A stretch of DNA of 64,000 bases from Chloroflexota bacterium (GTDB taxonomy: Bacteria; Chloroflexota; Dehalococcoidia; Bin125), in assembly GCA_009838735.1 (NCBI GenBank), contig VXQZ01000007.1, positions 1 to 64,000 on the forward strand, given 5' to 3'. Of this stretch, positions 34,449-45,050 are shown piece by piece. Position 1 is the stretch's first letter. Each line of letters starts with the position of its first letter. The notes beneath the pieces were generated by a model, which did not search any database, was not told where the DNA came from, and was given only the letters and a program-made list of their open reading frames with translations. The position numbers and the translations under genes were made by a program.

Positions 34449-35612
34449 TTACTGCGAAGTGAACGCCGCGATCCGTTCGACGCCTTCGTCGACCTCGTTG
34501 TCGGGCAGCGTCAGACTCAGGCGGATGTAGCCTTCTCCGGCCGGCCCATAGCCGTTTCCGGGAGTCACGACGACACCTTGTTCCTCGATCAGGCGGGCGG
34601 CAAAGTCGGCGGATGTGTCCCCCTCTGGGATCCTGGCCCAGATGTAGAGCGACGCCTTCGGATTCGTCACCTCAAGACCGATTGAGCGGAGCGCATTGAC
34701 GACTTTGTCGCGACGCTTCTGGATGATCGCGTTGTTCGCCTCGATCACCGACTGGTCGCCGTCCAGCGCGGCGATCGCCATCTGCTGGATCGCCTGGGGG
34801 ATGCCCGAGTCGATGTTGGACTTCACCCGCAGCAGCGGGTCGACCAGCTCGACGTTGCCGCAGGCCCAGCCGAGCCGCCAGCCGGTCATGTTGAATGTCT
34901 TGGAAAGGGAGAAGTACTCCATCCCGGCGGCCTTGCCCGACGGCGCCTGCAAGTACGCGGGCGCCTCGTAACCGTCGAAGGTGACGTCGCAATAGGCGTT
35001 GTCGTGCAGCACGGCGATCTCGTGGTCAAGGCCGAACTGGGCGGCGCGTTCAAAGAAGTCGATGTCGGCCAGCGCTCCGGTGGGATTGTTCGGATAGTTG
35101 ATCCAGAGCACCCGGGCCTGCTCACGCACGTCGGCCGGGATCGCGTCGAGATCGGGCAGGAATCCGTTCTCTTCAGTCAGCGGCATGGTGTGCGAAATGC
35201 CACCCGCAAACATGGTGCCAATTGCGTACACCGGATACGCCGGATCGGGGACGAGCGCCACGTCGCCCGGATCAATGAAGCAGAGCGCCGAGTTGGCGAT
35301 CCCTTCTTTCGCCCCGATCAGCGGAACGATCTCCGTGGCCGGATCGAGTGCGACCTCGAAGCGTTGCGCCATCCAGCGGGCGATGCACTCGCGCAGCTCG
35401 GGCAGTCCTTCGGTCTCCGGATATCGGTGATTGGCAGGCACGTCGGTGTGTTCGTGCAGCGCTTCGAGAATGTGCGGATGCGTCGGCAGGTCGGGATCGC
35501 CGATGCCGAAGGAGATGACGCGCACACCCTTCTCGCGTTGCTCCGCAATCTTGCGCGAGATTTCGACAAAGAGATAAGGCGGAAGATTCCGGACACGTTC
35601 AGCGGTGCGCAT
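34449..35612 (-). CDS. dapL: LL-diaminopimelate aminotransferase
   Basis: DapL makes LL-2,6-diaminopimelate directly from tetrahydrodipicolinate, bypassing the acylated DapC/D/E route. The 387-residue class I/II PLP enzyme has ISFGIGDPDLPTH near residue 30, INYPNNPTGA near 165 and the PLP lysine in SLSKTFNMTGWRLG near 230. Its sequence resembles the DapL2-type group found in several phyla. dapF, the next step to meso-DAP for peptidoglycan and lysine, is one gene upstream on the same strand, which supports this role. ATG 35612 follows GAGAGAG. A similar broad-specificity aminotransferase remains the alternative. Confidence 0.87.
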   Translation of the reverse strand: MRTAERVRNLPPYLFVEISRKIAEQREKGVRVISFGIGDPDLPTHPHILEALHEHTDVPANHRYPETEGLPELRECIARWMAQRFEVALDPATEIVPLIGAKEGIANSALCFIDPGDVALVPDPAYPVYAIGTMFAGGISHTMPLTEENGFLPDLDAIPADVREQARVLWINYPNNPTGALADIDFFERAAQFGLDHEIAVLHDNAYCDVTFDGYEAPAYLQAPSGKAAGMEYFSLSKTFNMTGWRLGWACGNVELVDPLLRVKSNIDSGIPQAIQQMAIAALDGDQSVIEANNAIIQKRRDKVVNALRSIGLEVTNPKASLYIWARIPEGDTSADFAARLIEEQGVVVTPGNGYGPAGEGYIRLSLTLPDNEVDEGVERIAAFTSQ

Positions 35613-35656
35613 GAAGACTCTCTCAGCTTGGGCGGAGACCCCCTCTGCCTGCGGCA

Positions 35657-35678
35657 TCTCCCCCTGCAAAGGGGGAGA
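35657..35678. repeat. Hairpin with TCTCCCCC/GGGGGAGA arms
   Basis: Perfect 8-bp arms flank a TGCAAA loop. It lies just after the GNAT stop and before the dapL start on the minus strand. There is no T-run, so it could be an mRNA-stabilising hairpin or another member of the CCCTCTCCC repeat family. Confidence 0.6.
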
Positions 35679-35687
35679 GAGACGAGG

Positions 35688-36620
35688 TTAGAAGCGGCCC
35701 CAGATCTTGCCGACCTTGACGTAGGTCGTCACCCGATCGTCGTAGCGGCGCTGGACCTCGGCCGGATCGGCGGGCCGCTGATAGCTCAGCTCGTTGGTCA
35801 CGTGACGGAAGCTGAGCTCTTGCAGCAGCGGTTCGCCCACGCTTTCACCCGACACGCGAAGCGTCATCGCCCGCCGATTCGCCTCGGCCCCGCGCTGCAT
35901 CGCCGTTGCGAGCAGCGCACGCGAGACCTCAGTGAAGTCCTGTTCCGGGTGGACGATCAGCTCTTCAGCGGCGATCCCACGCTTCTCGGTCGGAATCGTG
36001 CGGATATACCCGGCTGCCGCGCCGTCGCATTCGGCGATCCCGATCCATTCGGAGTCGCCGAAGAACTGAGTCGCCAGCGGCGGCGCATGCGCGCCCTCTC
36101 CGGCGGCTTCCTGCTCGATCCCGACCACCGCCTCCGCGTCGTCCTCGGATGCATCGCGGACGACAATCCCCGGCGCGAGTTCCGGCAACGTCTGATCGCG
36201 CACGTCGCGGCAGCGCATCACCGACACCTCGGACGGCGAGGTGAAGCCCGCGCCGATCAGCATCGGCTCGACGTAGTGGCGATGGGGAAAATCGGTGTAG
36301 TCGATCACCATCAGCTCGGATTCCGAGTGCTCGGTGGCCAATTCGCCCATCTCATTGAGCAGGTTGGTCAGATGCAGGCGGATGTGATTGATCGTGTCGA
36401 ACTCGTAGAAGACGCGCAGGTGCCGGCCGTAGGGAATGCCGATCACATATCCGTCGTCGCACTGCGTCGAGAGCATCCGCGGTAGACGCACCAGTTCGTC
36501 GAAGTTCACGTCGGGCTGATTGCGATAGGCGAGATTCTTCGTCGCCAGCGTTTCGTGCAGCTCGCGCACGAAACCGGGCGCGACATCCTGGGCGTGCCGC
36601 GTGTAGTCAGGTGTGACCAT
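35688..36620 (-). CDS. GNAT-like N-acetyltransferase domain protein
   Basis: The 310-residue protein has a recognisable GNAT-like C-terminal half: IVVRDASEDDAEAVVGIEQEAAG near residue 150, GIAECDGAAAGYIRTIPTEKRGIAAEELIVHPE near 195 and ALLATAMQRGAEANRRAMTLRVS (acetyl-CoA pyrophosphate helix) near 235. The N-terminal half (DGYVIGIPYGRHLRVFYEFDTI) is a second, degenerate GNAT-like repeat or a novel domain. The substrate is unknown. It lies between dapL and dapF on the same strand but has no evident link to lysine synthesis. Confidence 0.72.
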   Translation of the reverse strand: MVTPDYTRHAQDVAPGFVRELHETLATKNLAYRNQPDVNFDELVRLPRMLSTQCDDGYVIGIPYGRHLRVFYEFDTINHIRLHLTNLLNEMGELATEHSESELMVIDYTDFPHRHYVEPMLIGAGFTSPSEVSVMRCRDVRDQTLPELAPGIVVRDASEDDAEAVVGIEQEAAGEGAHAPPLATQFFGDSEWIGIAECDGAAAGYIRTIPTEKRGIAAEELIVHPEQDFTEVSRALLATAMQRGAEANRRAMTLRVSGESVGEPLLQELSFRHVTNELSYQRPADPAEVQRRYDDRVTTYVKVGKIWGRF

Positions 36621-36666
36621 CAGTCGTCCATTCGCTCGTGAGTCGGGGTCGAAACGTTGTGCATGG

Positions 36667-37569
36667 CTAACGGACGCTCAACAGGTTCGCGTCCAGTTGT
36701 CCTTCAAACGAAAATGTTGCGGGCCCGGTCATAAACACTCTGTTGGGAGGGTCGTCGGGGCCTTCCCAGCGAATCTGGACATCGCCGCCGGGCATCGACA
36801 CAGTGGCCTCATCCCTGACGTACCCGCGCAAGCGCGCGGCGACCATCACAGCGCACGCGCCGGTGCCGCAGGCCTGAGTTAACCCGACGCCGCGCTCCCA
36901 CACGCGCATCTTGAGGTGATCGGGGGCTAGGACGTTGACGATCTCGACGTTGGTCTTCTTGGGGAAGTCCGGCCAGGTCTCGATCAGCGGGCCGTAGTCC
37001 TCCAGCTGAAAGTCATCCAGGTCCCGTGGATCGCCATCTCTGAACCACACGGCGTGCGGGTTGCCCATGCTCACACATGTGAGCTCTATAGGGCCCAAGT
37101 GGTAGTCCAGTACGTGCCGCACGACAGGCCCGTCGCCGTCGTGGCGGACCGGTATCTGTGTAGGAGCCAGGAGCGGGGCGCCCATATCGACCGTGACGAC
37201 ATCGATGCTGCTCTCCTGGATGTCGAAGACGTAGCTGTCGAGCACACCAGCGCCGGTCTCTACCGAAAGCACGTCTCCCTCGGGCATGATCCGACGCCGC
37301 TCGATTAGATACTTGGTAAAGCAGCGCAGCCCGTTGCCGCACATGTCGCCATTCGAACCATCTGCATTGACAATCACCATTTGGGCGGGGGCAAGATCGG
37401 AGTTCCGAGCGATCAAGATCCCGTCTGCGCCGATACCGACGTGACGGTTGCAAATGCGCGGCGCCAGGGCCGACCAGTCGAACTCGGCGCGGTAGGCATT
37501 CTCGCCCATCGCGTCGATCAGGACGAAATCATTGCCAGCGCCCTGCACTTTGAGGAACGGAATGGACAT
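36667..37569 (-). CDS. dapF: Diaminopimelate epimerase
   Basis: DapF isomerises LL- to meso-diaminopimelate for peptidoglycan and lysine. The 300-residue protein has the first-half active-site cysteine in NADGSNGDMCGNGLRC near residue 75 and the second in GLTQACGTGACAVM near 238, the two catalytic bases. Other landmarks are KVQGAGNDFVLID at the start and MGNPHAVWF near 172. The ATG has a CCGGAGAGC ribosome site. It is downstream of miaA (27-bp gap) and upstream of the GNAT-like gene and dapL. Confidence 0.95.
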   Translation of the reverse strand: MSIPFLKVQGAGNDFVLIDAMGENAYRAEFDWSALAPRICNRHVGIGADGILIARNSDLAPAQMVIVNADGSNGDMCGNGLRCFTKYLIERRRIMPEGDVLSVETGAGVLDSYVFDIQESSIDVVTVDMGAPLLAPTQIPVRHDGDGPVVRHVLDYHLGPIELTCVSMGNPHAVWFRDGDPRDLDDFQLEDYGPLIETWPDFPKKTNVEIVNVLAPDHLKMRVWERGVGLTQACGTGACAVMVAARLRGYVRDEATVSMPGGDVQIRWEGPDDPPNRVFMTGPATFSFEGQLDANLLSVR

Positions 37570-37596
37570 GCTGCTCTCCGGCGGTTGATCTGCATC

Positions 37597-38511
37597 TTAC
37601 TCAAGCATTGCCAGCGGAACATCAGCCGCCCAACAAATCGAGGGATCGTCGCGCCGGAACCAGCCTCGTTGGCGCCGTGCGAAGCGTCGAGTCGCCTGTG
37701 CCACGCCTTCCAGCGCTTCGTCCAGCGAACACTCGCCGCGCAAATGTGCCAGGACTTCTCGATATCCGATGGAGTCGAAGCCGGGGGCGCCCTCCGGCAA
37801 CCCCTCAGCGAGCAACTGCCGAACCTCGTCAACCAATCCTGCCTCGAACATCGCCTCGGTGCGCAGACCGATCCGCGCGTCAACCTCATCCAGCGACGGG
37901 TCCGGCGCGCATGCCCGGTAGTCGACCGGCTCGCGCATCCGTTGCCATTCCGAAATCGGCTGGCCGGTGACGTGATAGACCTCCAGCGCCCTGATCAGAC
38001 GCCTGACATTCGTCGGCCCGATCTGCTCCGCTGCATGAGGATCGACTTCGCTCAGCCGGTCGTACAGCGACTCGGCAGTTTCCTCTGAAAGCGCATCACG
38101 GAGTTGCGAATCCTCAACCACCGGCGGAATCTGCCAGCCCTCCAGCAAGGCGTGCATATGTTGCCCACTGCCGCCAACGGCGACCGGCCGTTTGCCCCTC
38201 CCGCGGATGTCTTCGATTGCTGCCCGGGCGGACTTGAGATACTCACCCAGGGAGTAGCGCTCGGTTGGCTCGACCACGCCGATGCACCAGTGCCGGATCT
38301 CCGACCGCATCTCGGCGGTGGGCTTGGCCGTGCCAATGTCGAGTCGACGGTAGATCTGGCGCGAGTCGATTGAGACGATCTCGCCATCGAGTCGGCGAGC
38401 GATCTCCATCGCCCAGTCGGACTTCCCCGAGGCGGTGAGCCCAACGACCGCGATGAGCGGCCCTGTCTCAGGCGCTGTCGGCAATGGCCTGGGTGATGGC
38501 GAGGAAGGCAT
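37597..38511 (-). CDS. miaA: tRNA dimethylallyltransferase
   Basis: MiaA adds a dimethylallyl group to N6 of A37 in tRNAs reading UNN codons. The protein of about 304 residues has the P-loop AVVGLTASGKSDWAMEIA, the switch SIDSRQIYRRLDIGTAKPT, the VVEPTERYSLGEY segment and the tRNA-binding PTNVRRLIRALEVYHVTGQP. I start at ATG 38511, which overlaps the tpiA end by 44 bp. A longer in-frame start exists at 38577. The C-terminal RRDDPSICW is short, as in other minimal MiaA proteins. Confidence 0.9.
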   Translation of the reverse strand: MPSSPSPRPLPTAPETGPLIAVVGLTASGKSDWAMEIARRLDGEIVSIDSRQIYRRLDIGTAKPTAEMRSEIRHWCIGVVEPTERYSLGEYLKSARAAIEDIRGRGKRPVAVGGSGQHMHALLEGWQIPPVVEDSQLRDALSEETAESLYDRLSEVDPHAAEQIGPTNVRRLIRALEVYHVTGQPISEWQRMREPVDYRACAPDPSLDEVDARIGLRTEAMFEAGLVDEVRQLLAEGLPEGAPGFDSIGYREVLAHLRGECSLDEALEGVAQATRRFARRQRGWFRRDDPSICWAADVPLAMLE

Positions 38512-39223
38512 CGGCCTGCAGCGAGGCGCCGCCGACGAGCGCCCCGTCGATGTCTGGTTGGGCCATGAAATCGGCAATGTTGGACGGATTCACGGATCCG
38601 CCGTAGAGGATGCGTACGCCGTCGGCGGCCTCCGAACCGGCCGTGTCGGCTACGACCGAGCGGATGTGCGCACAGGCGGACTCGGCCTCCTCCGGCGTTG
38701 CGGCCTTGCCGGTACCGATCGCCCAGACCGGCTCGTAGGCGATCACGAGCCCTGCCGGCGCCGGGTCGTCGCCGAGCGCGATCGATACTTGCCGAGTCAA
38801 CACCGCCTTGGTTCGGTTGTTCTCCTGCTCCGCCTCCGACTCACCCACGCAAAGAATCGATGTCAGTCCATGCGCTTCGGCCGCGCGCAGCTTCAGTGCC
38901 AGCGCCTGGTCGTCCTCACAGAAGAACTGCCGCCGCTCGGAATGCCCCAGGATGACCCAATCGGCGACTTCGGCCAGTTGCACGGGCGAGACCTCGCCGG
39001 TGTAAGCCCCGGATGGCTGGGTGTGGATGTTCTGACCGGCGATGTGTACCTCAGTGCCGCACCAGAAGTCCCAGACCAATGGCAACTGGGTGAAGCTGGG
39101 CGAGAGCACCACGTCGACTCCGTCGATGTCGTCGATCCCGGCCAGTCCGCGGCACAGGGCGCGGGCCTCTGAATTGGTGCCGTTCATCTTCCAGTTTCCG
39201 GCCGCGATCGGCGTTCTGGCCAT
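38468..39223 (-). CDS. tpiA: Triosephosphate isomerase
   Basis: TpiA interconverts dihydroxyacetone phosphate and glyceraldehyde 3-phosphate. The 251-residue TIM barrel has AAGNWKMNGT at the start (catalytic Asn and Lys), ILGHSERRQFF near residue 94 (catalytic His), and AYEPVWAIGTGKAATPEEA near 166 with the catalytic Glu and loop 6. The phosphate-binding ILYGGSVNPSN near 210 closes the list. Its ATG overlaps the pgk stop by 1 bp (TAATG). The order pgk-tpiA is common. It also receives DHAP made by glpD. Confidence 0.96.
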   Translation of the reverse strand: MARTPIAAGNWKMNGTNSEARALCRGLAGIDDIDGVDVVLSPSFTQLPLVWDFWCGTEVHIAGQNIHTQPSGAYTGEVSPVQLAEVADWVILGHSERRQFFCEDDQALALKLRAAEAHGLTSILCVGESEAEQENNRTKAVLTRQVSIALGDDPAPAGLVIAYEPVWAIGTGKAATPEEAESACAHIRSVVADTAGSEAADGVRILYGGSVNPSNIADFMAQPDIDGALVGGASLQADAFLAITQAIADSA

Positions 39224-40440
39224 TAGTCGTCCTCCTCATCAACATCGTCGGCGGCCTCGGGCAGGACTGCGATGCCGGGCAGGTCGAGCCCTTGCAGATA
39301 CTCCAGGGCCGCGCCGCCTCCGGTCGAGACGTGCGACATCTTGTTGGTCAGCCGAAACTGAGCCACGGCCGCGGCCGTTTCGCCGCCGCAGATCACGGTC
39401 GTCGCGTCTTCCAGTTTGGCCAGCGCTTCTGCCATCGCACGGGTACCGCCCGAAAAGGCCTCGCGCTCGAACAGGCCCAGCGGACCGTTCCAGACGACCG
39501 TATCGCAGTCCTTGATGGCTTCGGCGAACGTCTCCACCGTCGTCGGTCCGACATCGAGGATCTGCCAGTCCTCGGGAATCTCTTCTTCCGTGAAGACGAG
39601 CGGCTTGGCCCGCGGCGGTTCGTCGGCGCCGCGCGCGATCACGCAGTCACCGGGGATTAACAGTTCGCAATGCTCATCGTGCGCCGTGGCCGTGATCTCA
39701 TTGGCTGCCTCGACCATGTCTTGCTCAAGCAGTGAAGCGCCGGTCGGCAGGCCTCGAGCGAGCAGGAACGTGTTCGCCATGGCGCCGCCGATCGCAATCA
39801 CCTCCGAGATTTCCGCGATGCGCTCGAGCAGCCCCAGTTTGTCGGACACCTTCGCGCCGCCGGAGATGAACCCCAACTTGCCCGCCTCGCCCCGCCGGAT
39901 CGGCTCCAATGCCTCGATCTCACGGTCGAGCAGGAGCCCGCCGGCCGATGGCATCATCGTTGCCACTGCATGGGTCGACGCATGCGCCCGGTGCGCCGCG
40001 CCAAAGGCGTCATTGACGTAGACATCGGCCAGGTCGGCCAGTTGCGCCGCGAATTCGTTGTCGTCCTCCTCTTCCTCTTCGTGGAATCGGAGATTCTGCA
40101 GCACCATCACTTCACCCGACTTCAGCTCGGACGACATCTGGGTAGCTACGTCACCGATGCAGTCGGGAGCCATGCGGACGTTCATCCGCAGCGTGCGCGC
40201 GAGGCGAACGGCGACCGGGGTCAGATCGAACGCGGGATTGCGCTCGCCTCCGGGCCGGCCGAGATGCGAACAGACCACGACCGACGCGCCCTGCTCCAGC
40301 GCATATTTGACGGTAGGTACGGCTGCTCGGATACGGGTATCGTCGAGCACCCGAGCGCCGTCCATGGGCACGTTCAGGTCGAGACGCAGGAGGACTCGCT
40401 TCCCGGCCAGATCCAGGTTGCGAATCGAAACGTTACTCAT
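39223..40440 (-). CDS. pgk: Phosphoglycerate kinase
   Basis: Pgk transfers phosphate between 1,3-bisphosphoglycerate and ADP. The 405-residue protein carries RVLLRLDLNVPMDG, SHLGRPGG and NLRFHEEEEEDDNEFA in the N-domain, GGAKVSDKLGLLERI at the hinge, and VWNGPLGLFE and HVSTGGGAALEYLQG in the nucleotide domain. The C-terminus is unusually acidic (DDVDEEDD). The start is ATG 40440 (MSNVSIRNLDLAGKRV). It is followed by tpiA. Confidence 0.96.
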   Translation of the reverse strand: MSNVSIRNLDLAGKRVLLRLDLNVPMDGARVLDDTRIRAAVPTVKYALEQGASVVVCSHLGRPGGERNPAFDLTPVAVRLARTLRMNVRMAPDCIGDVATQMSSELKSGEVMVLQNLRFHEEEEEDDNEFAAQLADLADVYVNDAFGAAHRAHASTHAVATMMPSAGGLLLDREIEALEPIRRGEAGKLGFISGGAKVSDKLGLLERIAEISEVIAIGGAMANTFLLARGLPTGASLLEQDMVEAANEITATAHDEHCELLIPGDCVIARGADEPPRAKPLVFTEEEIPEDWQILDVGPTTVETFAEAIKDCDTVVWNGPLGLFEREAFSGGTRAMAEALAKLEDATTVICGGETAAAVAQFRLTNKMSHVSTGGGAALEYLQGLDLPGIAVLPEAADDVDEEDD

Positions 40441-40493
40441 CGTGAAGCAATCCAGGGTCATCGCGAGCCGGATCCGCCGGCGCGAATATCGGG

Positions 40494-41021
40494 TCAGGCC
40501 ATGGGAGAGAGCTCGGCCTCCGCCTGTCGTTCGTTGCCTTCGTCCAGCGCGCGGCCGGGCAGCTCGCTGTGCCCCTCGCTGTGTCGGGCTTCCACCGCCG
40601 CCAGCTTGGCCAGTCGGCGCACGTGCCGGCCGCCCTCGAACTCGGCTTCAACGAATGCGTCAACGATGTCAGCAGCCAGCGCGTGGCCGGTCACATAGGA
40701 GCCCAGCGCCAGGATGTTGCAATCGGTGTGCTCGCGAGCCCGGCGCGCCGACCAGGTATCGGTGCACAGCGCCGCACGGGCGCCCCGCACCTTGTTGGCG
40801 GCGATACTCACGCCGACGCCGTTCGAACAGATCACAATGCCGAGCTGGTGCTGGCCATCGACGACGGCTTCGGCGAGTGGAGCGGCGACGTCGGCGTAAT
40901 CGGTCGGCTCCTTCGACACCGGGCCGAAATCTCGGATCTGATGACCCTGCGTTGCCAGTTGTTCGCGAAGACGTTCCTTCAGCTCAAAGCCCGCATGGTC
41001 GCTGCCTATCGCGATACGCAC
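40494..41021 (-). CDS. rpiB: Ribose-5-phosphate isomerase B
   Basis: RpiB interconverts ribose 5-phosphate and ribulose 5-phosphate. The 175-residue protein has IAIGSDHAGFELKERL, DFGPVSKEPTDYAD and GIVICSNGVGVSIAANKVRGARAALC, where the active-site cysteine lies, then the NILALGSYVTG loop. Typical RpiB proteins are about 145-155 residues. Here a charged tail after RRLAKLAAVEA (residues about 145-175) extends the C-terminus. The start is GTG 41021. It lies in the pgk-tpiA cluster. Confidence 0.93.
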   Translation of the reverse strand: MRIAIGSDHAGFELKERLREQLATQGHQIRDFGPVSKEPTDYADVAAPLAEAVVDGQHQLGIVICSNGVGVSIAANKVRGARAALCTDTWSARRAREHTDCNILALGSYVTGHALAADIVDAFVEAEFEGGRHVRRLAKLAAVEARHSEGHSELPGRALDEGNERQAEAELSPMA

Positions 41022-41058
41022 GTGCCGCTGCCCCTATCCAGACCCGCAGGCCCTGATT

Positions 41059-41754
41059 TCAGGAAACCGACTCCAAATCGGAGAGGCCCCAGTGCCGCAT
41101 GAGCAACTCTCCGACAGATGCGCTGAGCTGTGGTCCACGACGCAGAACGCGCGGTATCCGGCCCGTGCAATCCAAGATAGTCGAGGCCGCACCCGCAGGC
41201 ATTACCCCGCCCTCGGAGAGTATGTGAAGTGATTCACTAAACCTATCGGTGGAACCGTTTGGATTGAACTGACTGCGCACATCTGCCGCCGTCAAAGACG
41301 CCGGCTCACCATGGACGTTCGCCGACGTTCCCGTCAACGGCGCATCAACGAGGTCCAGCACCGCAGTCGCAATCGGGTGGTCCGGAATGCGCAGCGCGAT
41401 CGTACCGCCGTCGACCGCGTTGGTGCGCCAATCCGTCCGCTTGTTCACGATCAACGTCACCGCACCCGGCCAGGCCTCCGTTGCCAGCGCCAGGACCCGC
41501 TCTTCCAGCGGCTCGGCCATCTCCTCCAGGTGCTCCCGCCAGCGCGCGGGCGGCAGAAAGACCGGCAGGTTCTCGCCTCCCGGCCGCTGCTTGAGTTGGA
41601 AGACCGACGCCACCGCCCGATCGTCGCTGGCGACAGCGCTCAGCGCATACTGCGTGTCGGTCGGCAGCGCTACGACCCCGCCGCGGCGCAAATGATCAAC
41701 TGCCTGATCAAGTTCCCCGTTAAACACGGATCCATCATACTCCGCGCGTATCAT
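41059..41754 (-). CDS. tsaC: Threonylcarbamoyl-AMP synthase (Sua5/YciO/YrdC family)
   Basis: TsaC makes threonylcarbamoyl-AMP, the first step of the universal t6A37 tRNA modification. The 231-residue protein has RRGGVVALPTDTQYALSAVASDDRAVASVFQLKQRPGG (the K-R-x-G-rich binding loop), WPGAVTLIVNKR, GGTIALRIPDHP and the SANVHGEP motif. The short C-terminal extension (residues about 190-231) falls short of a full Sua5 domain. I start at ATG 41754. The frame is open further upstream but only as antisense of guaA. guaA diverges just 6 bp away. Confidence 0.9.
   Translation of the reverse strand: MIRAEYDGSVFNGELDQAVDHLRRGGVVALPTDTQYALSAVASDDRAVASVFQLKQRPGGENLPVFLPPARWREHLEEMAEPLEERVLALATEAWPGAVTLIVNKRTDWRTNAVDGGTIALRIPDHPIATAVLDLVDAPLTGTSANVHGEPASLTAADVRSQFNPNGSTDRFSESLHILSEGGVMPAGAASTILDCTGRIPRVLRRGPQLSASVGELLMRHWGLSDLESVS
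41749..41754 (+). promoter_or_regulatory. Predicted -10 element of leaderless guaA promoter
   Basis: TATCAT is followed by TATGAC and then GTG 41761. The hexamer lies within the first codons of tsaC on the other strand. No Shine-Dalgarno sequence precedes the GTG. Confidence 0.5.
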
Positions 41755-41760
41755 TATGAC

Positions 41761-43341
<1,581 letters not shown>

Positions 43342-43347
43342 ATTGAG

Positions 43348-43776
43348 ATGGTCATCACCATCTGCATGAGCATGTCGCTCAGGCATCGGCTGCCTGAAAT
43401 CTGCGGCATCCTTGAGCAAGCCGGTCACGAAGTCCTGACCCCCGTCGACACCCGCGAGTTCGACTACGAAGGCGCTAACGACCGCCAGCGTGCCGACCTC
43501 AAGCGCGACAAGGACCTGATCCGCACCCACTACGAGAAGATCAAGGTTTCCGACGCCATCCTCGTCCTCAACGAGGACCTGCCCGGCAAGCCCCGCTACA
43601 TCGGAGGCAACAGCTTCCTCGAAATGGGTTTCGCCCACATCCTCGACATCCCGATCTACCTGATGCAGGATCTCCCCGAGTCCCCCTACCGCTCCGAAAT
43701 GCTGGCCATGGATCCCATCGTCATCAACGGCGAGCTCAGCCGGATTCCGGCCGAGATTCAGACAGCGGTCGGCTAG
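43348..43776 (+). CDS. Nucleoside 2-deoxyribosyltransferase-like protein
   Basis: This 142-residue protein has a start ITICMSMSLRHRLPEICGILEQAGHEVLTPVD, a SDAILVLNEDLPGKPRYIGGNSFLEMGFAHILDIPIYLM core and AMDPIVINGELSRIP. The pattern (small Rossmann-like domain with N-D and G-x-x-x-E-M-G-F-A motifs) matches the nucleoside 2-deoxyribosyltransferase-like superfamily. The catalytic Glu would be in FLEMGFA. Its place between guaA and purD suggests purine-base salvage or nucleotide quality control. The exact reaction is inferred only. Confidence 0.7.
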   Translation: MVITICMSMSLRHRLPEICGILEQAGHEVLTPVDTREFDYEGANDRQRADLKRDKDLIRTHYEKIKVSDAILVLNEDLPGKPRYIGGNSFLEMGFAHILDIPIYLMQDLPESPYRSEMLAMDPIVINGELSRIPAEIQTAVG

Positions 43777-43779
43777 CCT
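43774..43779 (+). promoter_or_regulatory. Predicted -10 element of leaderless purD promoter
   Basis: TAGCCT (which includes the TAG stop of the preceding gene) is followed by CGCCTC and then ATG 43786. No Shine-Dalgarno sequence lies between. It would allow purD expression independent of guaA. Confidence 0.4.
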
Positions 43780-43785
43780 CGCCTC

Positions 43786-45048
43786 ATGAGAGTCCTCATC
43801 GTCGGCGGCGGTGGACGTGAGCACGCGCTGGCCTGGAAGCTGGCTCGGTCTCCGGCCTGCGAAGCGATGTTCGCCGCGCCCGGCAATGCCGGCACTGCGC
43901 AAGTCGGCGAGAACCTGCCAATCCACGACTCCGACATCGACGGCATCTGCAACGCCGCCGCCGAGCGCCGTATCGACCTCGTCGTCGTAGGCCCCGAAGC
44001 GCCGCTCGCCGCCGGACTGGTTGATGCCCTCAACGACCGCGGCATCCCCGCGTTCGGACCCACCCAGTCGGCCGCCCGGATCGAATCCTCGAAGTGGTTC
44101 GCCAAGTCGATCATGCAGGCTGCCAACGTTCCCCACGCCGGAGGCGAGCTCTTCGAGACCGCCCAGGCCGCCCACAAGTGGCTGGAAATCCTCGGACCCG
44201 ACGATCTGCCCGTGCTCAAGGCCGACGGCCTCGCCGCCGGCAAGGGCGTGATCGTCCCCGACCACATCGACGACGCCCACGAAGCCATCGACCAGATGTT
44301 TACCGGCGCCTTCGGCTCCGCCGGCGAGCGCGTCGTGATTGAAGACCGCCTCTCTGGCATGGAAGCCTCGGCGATGGCCATCGTCTCCGGCGCCGACATC
44401 CTTCCGCTCCCGCTCAGCTGCGACTACAAGCGGATCATGGACGGCGACCACGGACCCAATACCGGCGGCATGGGCGTCTACGCTCCGCCTGGCTTTGTCG
44501 GCGACTCCGACGACGTCTTCGCCTCCATCCACCAGCCGGTCGTCGATCAGATGTCATCCGACAACATCGAGTTCCGCGGGCTGCTCTACGCCGGACTGAT
44601 GATCGACGACGGAGCCCTCAACGTCCTCGAGTTCAACGCCCGCTTCGGCGATCCCGAGACCCAGGCCGTCCTGCCCCTGCTCGACGGCGACCTGCTCCCC
44701 GTTCTCGCCGCTTCCGCGCGCGGAGAGCCCCTGCCGCGCGCCACAATCTCGCACTCCGGACGGGCATCGGTCAGCGTCGCGATCGTCAGCGGCGGATACC
44801 CCGGCCCGTACGACACCGGCAAGGCGATCCACGGCCTCGACGCCGTCGACGACGCGGTCGACGTCTTCCACGCCGGCACCGCCATCGACGATGATGGACG
44901 CACCACAACTGCCGGCGGACGCGTGCTCGCCGTCACCGCCGTCGCCGATACCCTGACCGAAGCGCGAGGCATCGCCTACGACAACGTCCGCCGCATCACC
45001 TTCGACGGCTCGTTCCACCGCACGGACATCGCACTCAGGGAGCTCTAG
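43786..45048 (+). CDS. purD: Phosphoribosylamine-glycine ligase
   Basis: PurD (GARS) joins phosphoribosylamine to glycine with ATP, the second step of purine synthesis. The 420-residue ATP-grasp enzyme starts MRVLIVGGGGREHALAWKLA and has the LPVLKADGLAAGKGVIV lid strand near residue 144. PLPLSCDYKRIMDGDHGPNTGGMGVYAPPG near 205 and LEFNARFGDPETQAVLPLL near 285 form the active site. It is followed after 2 bp by a cupin gene and then purB. Confidence 0.96.
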   Translation: MRVLIVGGGGREHALAWKLARSPACEAMFAAPGNAGTAQVGENLPIHDSDIDGICNAAAERRIDLVVVGPEAPLAAGLVDALNDRGIPAFGPTQSAARIESSKWFAKSIMQAANVPHAGGELFETAQAAHKWLEILGPDDLPVLKADGLAAGKGVIVPDHIDDAHEAIDQMFTGAFGSAGERVVIEDRLSGMEASAMAIVSGADILPLPLSCDYKRIMDGDHGPNTGGMGVYAPPGFVGDSDDVFASIHQPVVDQMSSDNIEFRGLLYAGLMIDDGALNVLEFNARFGDPETQAVLPLLDGDLLPVLAASARGEPLPRATISHSGRASVSVAIVSGGYPGPYDTGKAIHGLDAVDDAVDVFHAGTAIDDDGRTTTAGGRVLAVTAVADTLTEARGIAYDNVRRITFDGSFHRTDIALREL

Positions 45049-45050
45049 TC

